Below are positions 1-11,574 of a DNA stretch of 64,000 bases, one piece after another (positions within the stretch are counted from its first letter, which is position 1; the number at the start of each line of letters is the position of its first letter). The position numbers were made by a program, and so were the translations under genes. The stretch spans positions 62,001 to 126,000 of the forward strand of contig JAFKAC010000066.1 in assembly GCA_025766275.1 (NCBI GenBank), given 5' to 3'. This DNA is from Lactarius indigo. Its lineage: Eukaryota > Basidiomycota > Agaricomycetes > Russulales > Russulaceae. The notes beneath the pieces were generated by a model. That model worked only from the letters and a program-made list of their open reading frames with translations. It had not been told where the DNA came from and made no database searches.

Positions 1-265
1 TTTTGTGTACAGGTTCCCCGATAGGCTGGTGAGTACTGTTTCTTCAGACAACCGGGATCCATCCTGATGACCTTCTAGAGTGGGCGCGGCCCATTTTGTT
101 CAGTCCTGATCTCGAAGGTCTATGCAAGGCACCTGCGAAAGATATCACCGGACGGCGGGAAGTATGGCCCTCAGACTGGCGGGCTTGCCCTTGCGACAGT
201 TGCGGTACGCCGAGTGTCACTAGCATCTTCGTTCTCCCTGGTCCGGAACCTGATGCTTACACTAG

Positions 266-573
266 GTCGAACGCGCTCTCACACTTTTCAAGACCGGTGA
301 AGACATTTCCAAGGCCAACCACGATGACGATAGTGGAAGAGGGGCCACCCGTGTTCCCGGCCATGGGTTCACAGATAACCTCTGGGGCAGCAGGGCGCGC
401 GCACTCGTGAAGTCGACTCAACGGCTCAAGGATTCTCACTGGTCACAGATACAGGATCGCGCCTCGATTTATTTGCGAGGAACTGACCATGACGAAGAAA
501 ATGGAGAGGACTCCGGAGGTGTGGGGGCTGAGGCAACGAGCTTGCACGCTCAAATAGAAATAGATTGGTGAGT
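266..573 (+). CDS. Partial exon of an unidentified gene
   Basis: A reading frame is open from just after a stop at 263-265 to a TGA at 571-573. It encodes about 100 residues and is rich in Asp, Gly and Glu, with stretches such as HDDDSGRGATRVPGHGF and DEENGEDSGG. A good splice donor (GTGAGT) overlaps the end of the frame, so this may be an internal exon rather than a C-terminus. No domain was recognised. Because the surrounding 26 kb is full of gene fragments, it may be a remnant of a duplicated gene. Confidence is low because there is no start codon and no confirmed neighbouring exon. Confidence 0.25.
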
Positions 574-1139
574 CCTTAATTTGCCACTCTGATGAACCTG
601 CACGCTCATGTTACACTGAAACTGATAGATTGGTTGCGGACAGGAGTGAAGAGTGTCCCAAAGGCGCGTAGACGACGTGTATATACAGCGCGCAAAGTGC
701 CATATGTGCACACATTTCCAATGTCATCGATTTTCTGTCGTTTCCAAGTTTTCCTGGACACGTGACTTTGCTCTCGTTCTCGAGCTCTTCGTAATGGACC
801 TTTTCTCACAGGCGACGATATCTCCTTACGCGGTCTTATTCATACATCATCATCACGTCGACAGCCTCATTCATGGCCTGTCAATGTGCGCAGACGGCAT
901 TTGAAATATGTAGGGTACCAACGTCTATTGACAAACCCGGGTTATCCCGGTGTACACTCTGGGGATTTGGTCCGAGGATAGGAGAGCTGGAATGGCATTG
1001 GTTGGGGGAGGGGGGTAATTAGCCAACGTTTTGTGTAGGCAGTATTACTACTATCGTACAAATTCAGTGCCTTTTTTTGGGAAATCCGGTGTGATTCATC
1101 GAACGATCTGTATTTTGATCTGGTATACTGTGGCATTAC
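574..1139. other. No recognisable gene
   Basis: Only short open frames are present on both strands. None has a recognisable motif or a convincing splice context. Confidence 0.5.
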
Positions 1140-1433
1140 TAGCGCAGTCCGTTATACTAGATCTGAGGTGAAGGACTAGAGCTAGCTAGCCGTACTGGAA
1201 TAAAGGAGAAAAACTAGGGGCAGCCAGCGTACCTAGACTCGGGGACAAGAACTAGATACACGGCTAGGTCTAGGTATACCTACTAGACCCACACACAGAA
1301 CTAGGTACTTAAGTATTGAACTAGATATAGGTAGGGGCATCTAGCGCTAGCAGAGTTGCCATGCGCTAGGTCAAAAGTAGAGGGCTAGTGGGACTAGCGG
1401 AACTACCAATAGTCCCGCTAGTGACTTTTGGTC
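1140..1433. repeat. CTAG-rich block
   Basis: The tetranucleotide CTAG occurs roughly twenty times in about 290 bases, in contexts such as GAACTAG, GCTAGC and CTAGGT. There is no clean unit length, so it is a degenerate, palindrome-rich block rather than a simple tandem array. The right edge contains short inverted segments around GGGACTAGCGG and GTCCCGCTAGTG. No coding frame crosses it. Confidence 0.6.
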
Positions 1434-1967
1434 TTGCTGATGTATGAGCTTGCAAACTGGAATAGGACGATTCTCACAATATGTACATTTCTTCTGTATC
1501 TTGTATTTTTTTTCTGGACGCCACCATTCCACGGCCTCATTCATATTTCGGAAATACCTGTCACTTTGTGTATGGCCAGTCTAACTTACCAGCCGCAGAA
1601 GTAGTCGAGCGCCATGCGGGAGTCGGAACTGAACCTGGCGGAGTATAAAATGTCAGTGGCGTCGATTAGAGCCAGCCAGGTACACCTTTTACCCATTCAT
1701 CGTTCCACAGCTTCACGTTTGCAAACTGGCTTCGGGCGAATCAATGGGCCTACAATGGATGGAAGCCATCAATTACCTCGCAATAGTACTATGCAACGAA
1801 CATCAATGTCATTCAGCGTACAAACGAATCAGAACGCATACAAAAGTTGGACGCGATTGATTTGATCTGATCGCAGACAATCCGATCCCTTTTCATCCCT
1901 TTTCATTCACCGAGATTGTGGCCGAGCATCAGAGTCGTCTTTCTCATCTCGCCGAGTCGGCGAGAGG
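1434..1967. other. No confident gene; weak open frame
   Basis: An open frame at about 1614-1865 (+) encodes 83 residues without a known motif. Nothing else was recognised. A remnant of a larger gene cannot be excluded. Confidence 0.4.
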
Positions 1968-2034
1968 CTCAGAGTTACTCTGTGCTACCTGACTCAATTC
2001 CGGATTGAGTCAAGTAGCACAAAGGAACTCTGAG
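1968..2034. repeat. Near-perfect 31-bp fold-back hairpin
   Basis: Arms at 1968-1998 and 2004-2034 are reverse complements with three mismatches, separated by the loop TCCGG. The arms begin and end with CTCAGAGTT and AACTCTGAG. It could be the end of a small fold-back or MITE element or a cruciform-forming palindrome. No target-site duplication was found. Confidence 0.75.
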
Positions 2035-2189
2035 CTCCTGTGCATCGACGCAAGTGTGAAGAAACGCAACTGCAAGACAGACCGCATGCGACACCGTTTG
2101 GACTCTTGACAGTTCGCGATCACGACAGCGAGGTATTGTGCCTTCCTCAGCTCTGGCTCAGACTGATCGCTTCGTAATCGTCTAGGTCT

Positions 2190-3227
2190 CACCGCAAGTG
2201 CTGTTTGAGAAGCTGCGCCAACATGCAGATGCTCCGTCCGCGGGCTACTCTGGCAACCGGGGCTGCCAGGGTAGAAAAAGACCCGTTGCGCTTCGCACTG
2301 TGGATGCAACCCCCACTGGGACCAGCATCACGCTGAGCCGGGTTTCCTTCGCGCGCTCACGGGGGGTGGGTGAGGCCTCATTTTCTTCATTTTTTTAAAA
2401 TGTTTTCTTTGCGCACATGTGTTTTTATCTCACCAATTCGGACTTGACCTTTTTCTTCGAAGAGAGGCGCGGATCCTCGTGCCGCTGCCATCTAGATGGC
2501 CACAAACTTTCCATTTCTTGTCGATCCTTGGACAATCGCCACCCGATATCCTCGCATTGCGGTTTTCCATAGTTCCATCGTATCGCTCGTATACACTATT
2601 TTACTGCACATACTCAGCAACTCCTGAATCTTCGCGAATCGCACTTCGCTTCTATTCTGGCTGAGAAGAGCTGCACTCTTGGTCAAGTAGTACAGTATAT
2701 TGAATTAATGGCAAAACCGTTCTGCTAGTCGGTATCAGAAAACAATACAGACCCACACAGGTGTTTCTGGTGATCACGTCGAGACTGTACAGTATTGCAC
2801 TTGGATCAACCTGATCCAGTTGATACCGTCCTTCGAAAATAGCCTGAACAGTATGCAAACCACATCGCGCTACACGACGTCACTTTCGAGCAGATTAGGA
2901 TACCACTGGCAATAGATGCGTACCAATCCAATGATACGTGCGAAGGTGCTTCAGCCATGCATGGGCGTTCTCGCGCAGCCCAGGTCTGTCCGAGGAGGGA
3001 GCTTGCAGACGATCTTGTGACGACTCCACCTCGGCCCCCCTTCCTCCTGGACCAGTCTTTGTGTTGGCTCGCATTGCGATTCACATATCTAAAGATCCGA
3101 AGATGAAAGCTCGATTTGAGGTCGGCAGCAGCCGTTGCTCTACCCGACGAGTGCGCTGTCGGCGCTAACCCTGGAGGCCTTTGACGCGGAGCTGCTTGCC
3201 GTGGCGCCCGGCGCGTCTATGCGCCTC
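2190..3227 (+). pseudogene. Rearranged fragments of an unidentified gene shared with 14.7-15.8 kb
   Basis: Three stretches resemble, in different order, stretches further right. About 2190-2345 resembles 15360-15530, including the shared words CTACTCTGG and TGCCAGG/TGCCAAGG. About 2455-2660 resembles 15660-15790. About 3060-3227 resembles 14860-15015, and both end at ATGCGCCTC. In the second copy one frame reads GTSMRLTPAYAFFN. Frames are interrupted in both copies. I do not recognise the parent gene. The pieces lie directly upstream of an AP-3 mu fragment here and downstream of a hexokinase fragment in the other copy. Confidence 0.4.
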
Positions 3228-4230
3228 CTTTGCTGTACAACGACCCAAAAGGCGCTACGCTATATTGTTATCCCTCCGTTACTCATCGGCAAAATACTAT
3301 CTATCACTGGGGTCTCTGAACCCTCCGGATCCAGTACGAATGATTTAAGTGCGTTTTCCAGCTCGATCCTATGGCGCGGAGCTAGTCTTCGCTACAAGCA
3401 CGACGACATCTACTTTGACATTGTCGAGACGCCGGACGCGGTCGTGACCAAGTAAGTACGCTGCCCCCTCCATCCAACCGGTATACTCAAATGTCCTTAG
3501 GAATAGAACCATCATCACGAGCAGCGTTCTCGGCAAGATCGATGTAAACTGCGAACTTTCCAGTGCGGCTTTCCTCTCCATGTCCCTGCTAGCTCTCAAC
3601 TTGCACACAAACAGGAGCACCCGACTCTCCTTTGTCCCACCAGATGACCATTTCCCGTTCATGGAACATCGTTGCGATCCCTCAACAAGCAAGCCCAGCG
3701 CGGCCCCGGCTCTCACTACCGCTCCCGCTGATCAGCTCCAAGTGCAAGTGCCGTTCACGCTGCGCGCATCGCTCTCCGTCACCGACTACAGTGGTCCGTC
3801 CTTCTTCCCAGCTCCTAACAACAACTAATATACCAACAAGCCCGCTCGAAGGTGTCGTCATCGAGCTCTATCTCGACTCCGGCATGCCAGACACCGGTGC
3901 AAGTGACTGCGGCGAGTGTACGTGTAGCCCGCGCGGCGCACGCTGCGCTGGTCCCTCCCCCCCTCCACACAATTCCCGGTGCCACCCATTCCGCCTCGGC
4001 ACCGGGCCGGGCAGTGACGCCGCGGGGCAATTGCTGGGCACGTTCGCGAGTGGAGATGCGCACCCGCGCACGCGGCGCGGATCTCATTCGCGCTGCCTGC
4101 GGGTGCACTGCTTAGCGTGCTGAAGATAGGTCAGCTTAAGCTGAGAGAGGAGACGTATACGCCATACAATGGTATGCGTGGGCGTACATTAGGGCGCGTC
4201 AAACGGAGGGTCGAGTGGAAAGGATGATAA
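3228..4230 (+). pseudogene. AP-3 mu subunit pseudogene fragment (copy A)
   Basis: This is a broken copy of the medium (mu) subunit of the AP-3 clathrin-adaptor complex, which sorts cargo from Golgi or endosomes to the vacuole. The sequence reads through the linker and mu-homology domain: LSAFSSSILWRG, then IYFDIVETPDAVV, a typical intron at about 3453-3500 (GTAAGT to TTAG), ITSSVLGKID, then STRLSFVPPDDHFPFMEHR and the C-terminal strand GVVIELYLDS. The first 100 or so residues of the longin-like part are missing. Frame changes after about 3570 and the absence of a start make it a pseudogene. Retained introns argue for DNA-level duplication, not retroposition. Confidence 0.8.
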
Positions 4231-4522
4231 GTTGGAGTCTATGAAAAGAAATAACGAGAGGGCGCCTGAATGCGCGCACCGCCCCACCCACGACTAATTG
4301 CAATTCTTGGACACGATCAGGTGTTGCGCGTCGTAGTCGAGTGTGGTTCATCTGAGGTCAAAAGTGTGTTCTGATGCAGTGTTCGCCATCCCCCCTGGTT
4401 GACTTGAATTGGTGGCACGTTGAACTCGCGGCGATTCAGTATATAGCCGCTTGACCAGTGCCAGCGCCTATCATCATGCGAAGTCCACGAACACCCTCAG
4501 CGGCACCCTCCCGCCGCCTCCC

Positions 4523-7022
4523 ATGTCTTTCATATCCGTAGAGCCTCAGCCTAGAGTGATTTCCGAGAGCCACTCCAACAGTCTACTCGCCCGATTCGGT
4601 ACCCAACTCGATATCATCGCCGATCGCTACTTGACTTTCTTCCAAGAAAGGTCCCTCGACCTTGTTCGAATCTTGCACTTCTTACTAACCATTCAATCTT
4701 CAGGAGACATATTGAGGCGACCTAGTCAGTTGTCCTCCGAAAAATAGAACATACTACTGATTTCTTCTCTTGAAGTATCGATTCTTTACTGAAACTCCAT
4801 CACAAGGCAAGATCCGTTGATGCCTCATTTGACCCACGTGCCGAATCAACCACGACGAGAGCAGCATGGGACACGGTCAGAGACAATTTAGAAAGAGGTA
4901 CGCGTTTGCACATCCTAAACTTTAGCCCGGAGCTCAAGGCGGGTTCAGAGGCCAGTACCCAGCAGACTTTCGTGGACATTTTGGATAACGACGTCATTAA
5001 ACCCCTTAAAAAATTGAAGGTAAGCCACATTCAGAAGGGTGTCCTTGTTTTGATAATCTTACAATCCGGAAGAAAACGGAGGATCGGACAGGCAAGCAGA
5101 TCGAGGCAGATCTTGAGGAATCCACCGCGGAATATTCCAATCATGCGGAGACCAAAGTCTCGAAACTCCAACTGGCATACTTGAAAAGATATCACCCTCG
5201 GTAATATGCTCGCTCTACCGAATTTTTCAACGTTCTCAGGACTTTCCGGACAAAAGGTCTAGAAACAAGGCCTCAGCCCTACCTCGTGATCGGAGGGAGT
5301 CTTCCGGGTCTGACGAAGGTATCGCCGACATCACCCACGGGTCCCAACCTGGTATATTGAATTAGCCCTCTGGATCAGCGTTCGACAATGACTGCAGGAG
5401 GGCCGTTGGCCAACTCAACACGTTGCGATCGATAAGGATTGAGAATCTGGGGGATGGATATGATGTAAGTGAAATTCTATGTTGCGATATGGATCAATGC
5501 AACGCTAAACCTTGCCAATGCAGTGTCTTGAAAAAATTGTTTTCACGCCGACTATCAAGGACGTCCTTGTCAAATATATGGACGGCATGATGTCAGTGCG
5601 ATTAAGCCTTTGCGGGTCTTCAACAATTTAACACAGTACGCAGCACAGTGTGCGCAAAGAATGACAATCTGGCAAAGAGTACTAAGACAGAAGTCGAGAA
5701 AGCCTTGGCGGGAACCGATAATCCCGATTTGAGAGCGTCTTTCCGTCGTGCCCTTTCCTCTTCTATTCCTCCGCTCACTCTCTACTGCAACTACCGTCCC
5801 GGTGTATATTCAGACTTGATTTTTGGTGTCCCCCTGGTGGATCTCACGACAGATCAAGATAATGTCCCGAAAGTGATGAGGATGTGCATCGAAGAAGTCG
5901 AGAAGAGGGGTCTAAATACCCACAAAATATATTCGGTGAGCTGGGTCAAGGCATGTGTTTAGGATTCATGTTGAGTGTCGCAGTTGGATGCTATATACGA
6001 CGCAGAAGCACTGCAGGCCAGCGGAATCCACTCCGATGACCGACCTGCTAGCTGACGGATTTGTATTCAGTTGCGGCACAGGCTCGAAAGTGAAAAGTCA
6101 TTTTCGTTCAGCTCTACAGATAATATCCGTTCTGTTGCGGCGCTTCTCGAGGTCAGCCATTACAACCAATGCAAACGCGTCGATTATTCCTTAAGCCCAT
6201 TTCTAGCGCTATCTCTGTGACCTTCCAGAGCCATTGTTTACTCTCTCTTTGCAAGATTATAGAAAATACAGAAAGAATAGAGGTAAGCGGACTTAACTCT
6301 CTCACATTTCATCCACACATTCACTCTGATGTGATGTATAGCCAGATGTAACGATCTCTCACTGTTACGAACGAAGATTCGCGAACTACATCCAGTTCAC
6401 AGGGCGTCTCTAGGAGTTCTTTGCCAGCACCTCTCGCGTGTTGCCTCTCATTCAGACAAGAATGCAATGACCATCAAGGTACTCGCTGCTGAGTTATGTT
6501 GTGATGTCCTCCGTGGGAATGTTGTTTCACAAGCCGGTGTCGATGTGAAGGTACGTTGCAACAATTTCTTGTAATTTTTTCCAACTGATTCCCTCAAAGA
6601 ACCTGGTCATGGAAGACCTTATTCAAAATGCGCATACCCTGTTTGACGAACACCCTCCTCCTTCACCTATTTTATCACCCCATGCGGTGGAGACAACGTC
6701 TACCTTCACTTACCGTGATGGCTCGCTTTTAAATTCCGAGTCCCCACGACTTGTGGAACCTACTACCGGACATCTCTCTACGTCTACCCAGTCCTCTTTC
6801 TCCGCGCCACCTTCGGACACTCCCGTGGAAATGGGCCCTACACCAACAAACCTTCTTACTAAGTCCCCTAGTGAGACTTCCATCGTCACAGGCGCTGAGT
6901 GGTGGTTATGACAGTCGTGACTACCCCCACGAAGACCCTTACTCCCAGAAGCGCCGATGGTCCCACAAAGCCCGTCCAAGGGCGTGCTATTCAGTGCCTC
7001 GGAAGTTCCCTCTCCTTCGCTA
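4523..7022 (+). pseudogene. F-BAR/RhoGAP gene, copy 1 (degraded)
   Basis: This is a multi-exon copy of a Rho GTPase-activating protein with an N-terminal F-BAR membrane-curvature domain, as in the Rgd1/Rga8 class. The F-BAR part includes SNSLLARFGTQLDIIADRYL, FVDILDNDVIKPLKKLK and VSKLQLAYLKRYHPR. The RhoGAP part includes DLIFGVPLVDL, CIEEVEKRGLNTHKIYS, YLCDLPEPLFTLSLQDYRKY and VASHSDKNAMT. The arginine-finger position (usually GIYR) reads KIYS. The C-terminal tail after EDLIQNAHTLFDEHPPP changes frame near 6900, and the tail of the other copies is only partly readable. I therefore treat it as probably non-functional, though most RhoGAP exons are still open. Confidence 0.75.
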
Positions 7023-7369
7023 GAGCTTGTGATCTGCAACGGCGACATTCTCCCCGCGATATGTACATTTCTTCCGCATCTTGTCTTTTAATGCCGCCCT
7101 TCATGAGCAATTTCGTAATTCGGAAACACTTGTTACTTTACTGCGGTTAGTCCATCAGTAACCTCAGTTGTAGTGACGCGCGACGCGAGAGTTGAGTAAT
7201 AATGGGACACGTTTTGAGGACTTGTCTGGTATTATGTTCGGCGGGAGTGATGTCGGGCTGGCTTAGGCTTGGCCAAGCCAGTTGTCGTTGCAAGCGGCCC
7301 GTTCTTTCATCTTCGACGAGGGGACAGGAATTAAGCTGCTTTCGAATCGACTTCGATCAATATTGGCCT
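7023..7369. other. Spacer after RhoGAP copy 1
   Basis: No gene is recognised. The stretch resembles the spacer that follows RhoGAP copies 2 and 3, including ATGTACATTTCTTCCG-type and GTAGTGACGCG words. It is therefore part of the duplicated unit. Confidence 0.5.
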
Positions 7370-7965
7370 CATCGTCATGAGTCGTTTAAATCGTATTATT
7401 GTTGCATTCGAATGAACTAACGAATGGACGATGAGCAGAGAGATAACATAAGCACTCAAAAGAATCGCGCTCTATTGTAAAACCCTCCATATTTGCGGAA
7501 CGCATATCACGCATATGCGTCCCACACAGCCATCTACTAGTAGTCCAAACACGTCCAAAAGCGCTCCAAGTACGTCTCCCCCATACGGAAATACCCCGCC
7601 GGGATCCACGCGTACTCGTGCACACTAACATAGAGGAGTAGGTACAGCGTCTGTCTGTCCGAGCGCGTCAAGAGTGCCAAGGGCGGAGAGCCTTGGGGAT
7701 GACGTACATTCCTGCGCGGCCCGTTGCACCCCCGCGTCCGAACCTGTGGGATTGGCGACTCGGACCACGCGTTGGGGGTGCACGGGACCGGACGCACGTG
7801 CGGTTGTCGACAGCGCGCATCTTGGCGCGCACATGCTTGTGCCAGCGCCCAGGTGGACGACGACGGCGACGGGGGCGTAGAATGCTAGTAGACGCCACCG
7901 AGCTCCGCACCATCCGGTAGCGACGGGCCAGACGAAGCCAGCGATGGTCACCCTAGAATACATAC
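7370..7965 (-). pseudogene. 3' half of a mitoribosomal mS42 (SOD-like) pseudogene
   Basis: Read on the minus strand, this matches the C-terminal half and 3' flank of the intact gene at 26327-27559. Matching pieces are AGFVWPVATG (intact GGFVWLVTDA), ASGPVHPQRVV, then VSVHEYAWIPAGY and ETYLERFWTCLDY near the end. The shared 3' flank AGCAGAGAGATAACATAAGC shows that the duplication extended beyond the coding region. Frameshifts and loss of the original stop codon make it non-functional. The copy is cut at its 5' side where AP-3 mu copy B begins. Confidence 0.8.
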
Positions 7966-7989
7966 ATGTCTTTGTGGCTGGCGGTCTTT

Positions 7990-9300
7990 GTGGTGCTATA
8001 CGACGAGCTCACGTCCCGCAAGTTGACCCGATGTATGTGTTTGCTTTCATCCGCACCTTCCTGAGCATCCTCATCGAATACTTCGGGGAAGTGACTGCCC
8101 CAGTGCTCAGAGACAACGTTGACATTGTTCATCAACTCCTCGAGGAGACTCTAGGTGCTGTGGGCACTCCCTTACAATGGCTCCAAATGCGCTGCACGAT
8201 ATTGTTCTTCCTCCGTCATTCGCTAACAAATTGCTCTCTGCCACTGGGGTCTCTGGACCCTCCCGGCTTAGTACGAACAATCTAAGTGCGCATTCCGGCC
8301 CTATACAATGGCGCGCAAAGCTGGTCTTCGCTCCAACCACAGTGCCGTCTATTTTGATCTCGTCGGGACGCTAAACGCGGTCTTGAATAAGTGAGTACGC
8401 TGCTCTCTCTTTTCCCCGATTCAATCGGTACTCAACTGTCCTTTGAGGGACGGAACCGTCACCACGAGTAGCGTTCTCGGAGATATAAGCTCCAATCTTT
8501 CCGGTGCGGCTTTTCTGGCATCTGCCAGCCTGTGACTTATACGCCAGTGGGAACACCCGACCTACTTCTCAGCGTGACCAATTCTATCCCCCATCCTTGT
8601 GTCCAGTTCATACCCACCTGGACTATCTTTCCCACCCGTGCTTCGCTCTGACTGACCACCGCTCCTCTCACAGACTGAACCACTTTTCCCAACCAATAGC
8701 GCTCTCCTTCGTCCAGACGGGGGTTTCACACTCATGGAATATCGCTCTGACTCATCAGCAAGCAAGCCTGGCGCTGCACTGGCTCTCACTGTCGCTGCCG
8801 CTGCTCGGCTCCAAGTGCAAGTACCATTCACGCCGCGCGCATTGCTCTCTATCACTACCCACAGCGGGATGTCCTTCCTCCAAACCCCGAACAACCAAAT
8901 AATATTCCCGTAACAGGCGCGCTCGAAGACGTCGTTGTCGAGCTCTATCTGGGCTTCAGCGCGACAGACGCAACGTGCAGCGTCGCAGGCGCCGGCGCCG
9001 GCAAGTGGATGTGTGCTCCCGCATGGCGCACGCTACGCTCAGGCTGGTCCCTCGCCCATCCACGGTTCTGCCTATTCCGCCTCGGCGCGGGGCCGGACCG
9101 CGTGGGATGTTCGCGGGCGGGGATGTGCACCCGTGCCCCACGCTCGCAGCGCAAATATCTTTCGTGCTACCTGCGGGCGCGCTGCTTAGTTCGCTGAAGA
9201 TAGGCGAGCTTGAGCTGAGCATGGAGACGCACAAGCCCTTACAAGGGCGTACGTGGGCGCGCATTGGGCGTTGAGCGGAGAGTGGAGTGGAAAGGAGGAT
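7990..9300 (+). pseudogene. AP-3 mu subunit pseudogene (copy B, longest)
   Basis: This copy keeps more of the N-terminal domain: DPMYVFAFIRTFLSIL, EYFGEVTAPVLRDN and HQLLEETLG. After a one-base frame change come NALHDIVLPPSF, the linker GVSGPSRLSTNNLSAHSG, then the mu-homology domain, whose C-terminal half starts near 8925 with DVVVELYLG. The 3' end reads GALLSSLKIGELELS, as expected near the C-terminus of AP-3 mu. Several frame changes and a lost start codon show it is dead. It sits exactly between the two halves of an mS42 pseudogene on the opposite strand. Confidence 0.8.
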
Positions 9301-9329
9301 AAAATGAAAGGATTAGTGACTAGAGAGAG

Positions 9330-9530
9330 AAAGATTCGTTCGTTGAGATAGTTGAGCAAAAACTGCTGGCAGTCCTCCGCTATGACCCTGAGCGCGGAGG
9401 ACGAAAGAAAATCACCCATGTCGTTCCTGATTTTCTGCGGGAACGGGACGCAGATGTGGATCTCGCGACAGGACGCAGTGGGCGAGTCGTAGTTCGCGTC
9501 GACAAGAGCGTGGGAGGCCATGTTGCATTT
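9330..9530 (-). pseudogene. 5' part of an mS42 pseudogene
   Basis: The minus strand reads REIHICVPFPQKIRNDMGDF and then ALRVIAEDCQQFLLNYLNER. This matches SIHVRVPLPYKIEDGMGDF and ALKVIAEDYQQGLLDRLNEQ in the intact gene at 26327-27559. The match stops at the position of intron 1 of the intact gene. Together with 7370-7965 it makes a split copy with the middle missing. Confidence 0.8.
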
Positions 9531-9889
9531 GAATTCGCCTCATCGTCGAGAGTGAACGGCTAGACATCCGCAAGACGAGAGCTGGTCCTGTCTGGGCGTC
9601 TGGCTGGCGATTGCGGGCCGACTACTCCGATGTAACGGGAGGCGGCGGTCACCGACGGACACGTCGTCTTAGATTCAACCACTTGGCCAATTGCGCAGAC
9701 CTTTCACTCTTTTCTACCCGCGCATCCAATCTCTTCCTGACGGCGCTATAGCAATGTGCTCGCAAAGGTCGTTCGTGTTGACCCGGTCCTTCTCGCGACC
9801 CTCCTGGATCCATCAGCCACATGTTGTCATTCTCGGCATTGCCTTCTTACCTTGTGTCCCATTTCTGGAGATCGTGAGGGTTGTGTCCT
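9531..9889. other. No recognisable gene
   Basis: Only short frames without motifs are present. The stretch lies upstream of the mS42 5' fragment and upstream of AP-3 mu copy C. Confidence 0.5.
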
Positions 9890-10468
9890 AATTGTGTATG
9901 TGGTGTTATACAATGAGTTCAAGTCCCACGCAAGTTGACCCAATGTATGCGTTCACATTAATCCGCACCTTCTTGAACATCCTCATCAAATGTTTTGGAG
10001 AAGTGACTCCCCTCATAACGGTCCCACACGCTCTGCGCAATATTTTTCTCCCTCCGTCACTCATTAGCGAAATACCCTCTGCCACCGGGCGCTGTGGACC
10101 CTCCGGACTTTGTACGAACGACCTAAGTGCGTTTTCGGACCCCATGTAATATCACCCAAAGCTGGTCTTCGCTGCAACCATAATGGCATCTATTTTGTTT
10201 TCGTCGTGACGCTGAACGTGGTCGTGAATAAGTGAGTGCCCTTCTCTTCTTCCTCATTCTCCCGGTACAATCGGTACTCAACCTTCCTTCAAGGAATGGA
10301 ACCGTCACTACAAGCAGCGCTCTCGGAAAGATCGATGCTGCAAGCTTTCCGGTGTGGCTAATTCCGTCCTTCCGTTCCTGTGTCTGGTTCGTACCCACCA
10401 ACCCTACCTGCTCCCACCCATGCTTCGCTCCGACTGATGGGCATTCCTCTCAGACTGAACCACTCGAA
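9890..10468 (+). pseudogene. AP-3 mu subunit pseudogene (copy C, 5' part)
   Basis: The reading DPMYAFTLIRTFLNIL, then KCFGEVTPL, HALRNIFLPPSLISEIPSAT and TNDLSAFSDPM is again the N-terminal and linker region of AP-3 mu. The segment for PVLRDN to EETLG is deleted relative to copy B. The copy continues with degraded mu-homology sequence up to CAGACTGAACCACTC at about 10451-10465, where it changes directly into RhoGAP sequence. Confidence 0.75.
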
Positions 10469-11405
10469 CAAAATAGGGGTAAGAGGTCTTAATAATCTCA
10501 CACATTTCATCCACACCCACATTCCGACGTCGCATATTGCCAGATATTTGAAAACGGTTTTTCACTATTACGATAAAAAATCTGCGAACTAACTCCGGTT
10601 CAGAGGACGGCTCTGGAAACTCTTCTGCGACATCTCTTGCGTATTTCCTCTCACTCGAATCAGAATGGAATGGCCGTGAAGTCGCTTGCTGCTAACTTCC
10701 GCTATGTCGTCCTTCGAGGGAACGAAGCGTTGCAAGATGGTGTCTCCATGAAAGCACCCTGCAGCTATTTGTTTTGATTTTTTTTTCCCGACTACTCCCT
10801 TGGAGGGCCTGGTTTTGGAGGATCTCATTCAAAATGTGCAAGTCCTGTTTGCCTCTTGTGCTCCTCCGACTCCGTCTGTCCCTTCACCGTATTCGGCAGA
10901 CAACGTCTACGTTCACTCACAGCTCGTTTTTGAATGCCGCTTTGAATGCCGAGTCTTCACGATCCACTGGGGCACAAGCGGTGGGCTCTCTTACAGTACC
11001 CGACATCGCCCCATGTCCGCCCAATCCCCTTTCACTCCGTCGCCTTCGGATTCCTCATGCAGGAAGGCGCCTTGCACTGACGCCCCCCCCCCCTGCTAGG
11101 CCCACTTCCTGGGCTTTCCTTCTCAAGCGCTCTTACGGAAGACGTGGAGACGTCTACGCAAGACCAGGTAATACCTAGGGCAGGTGGCACTAAGGCGGTC
11201 AAGAAAACGACGAATAGTACACCCCCGGCGGCTGTATCCCCTCCGCCCACATTTGTTGCTAAGCGGAGACTATCTCAGCTGCGGGCCTGCGACTACACCC
11301 TCACCCAGAAGCACTGACGATCTCCCAAAGCCCATCCGAAAGCGTGCTATCCAGCATTTCGGAAATTCCCCCTCTGCTATAAGCTCGTACAATAGAACGA
11401 AGTGA
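10469..11405 (+). pseudogene. 3' fragment of the F-BAR/RhoGAP gene (copy 4)
   Basis: The fragment begins inside the exon ending ACAAAATAGGGGTAAGAGG. This corresponds to the end of the exon encoding NYRQNR in the other copies, with its intron donor. It continues with the last RhoGAP exon (HSNQNGMAVKSL-like, frame broken), then GLVLEDLIQNVQVLFASC and the Pro/Ser-rich tail, ending near 11400. There is no upstream F-BAR part, so this is a 3' fragment fused to AP-3 mu copy C. Confidence 0.75.
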
Positions 11406-11574
11406 TTCTCAACATGATGTGTACATTTCTTCCATATCTTGTATTTATAGGGCGCCACTGTTGCGTCGGCACATTCATCAATCGGAAACCTTACTGCGGT
11501 GGGTCCACCTACAGCCCGTATTGTTAAACTGGAACATCCCTCAGTTGTGGCAGTCGGTAAACAACTAAGGGACA

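Noticed and set aside
2010..2309. 99-residue minus-strand frame
   Set aside because: It overlaps the fold-back and a plus-strand duplicated fragment; no similarity pattern is conserved in the second copy.
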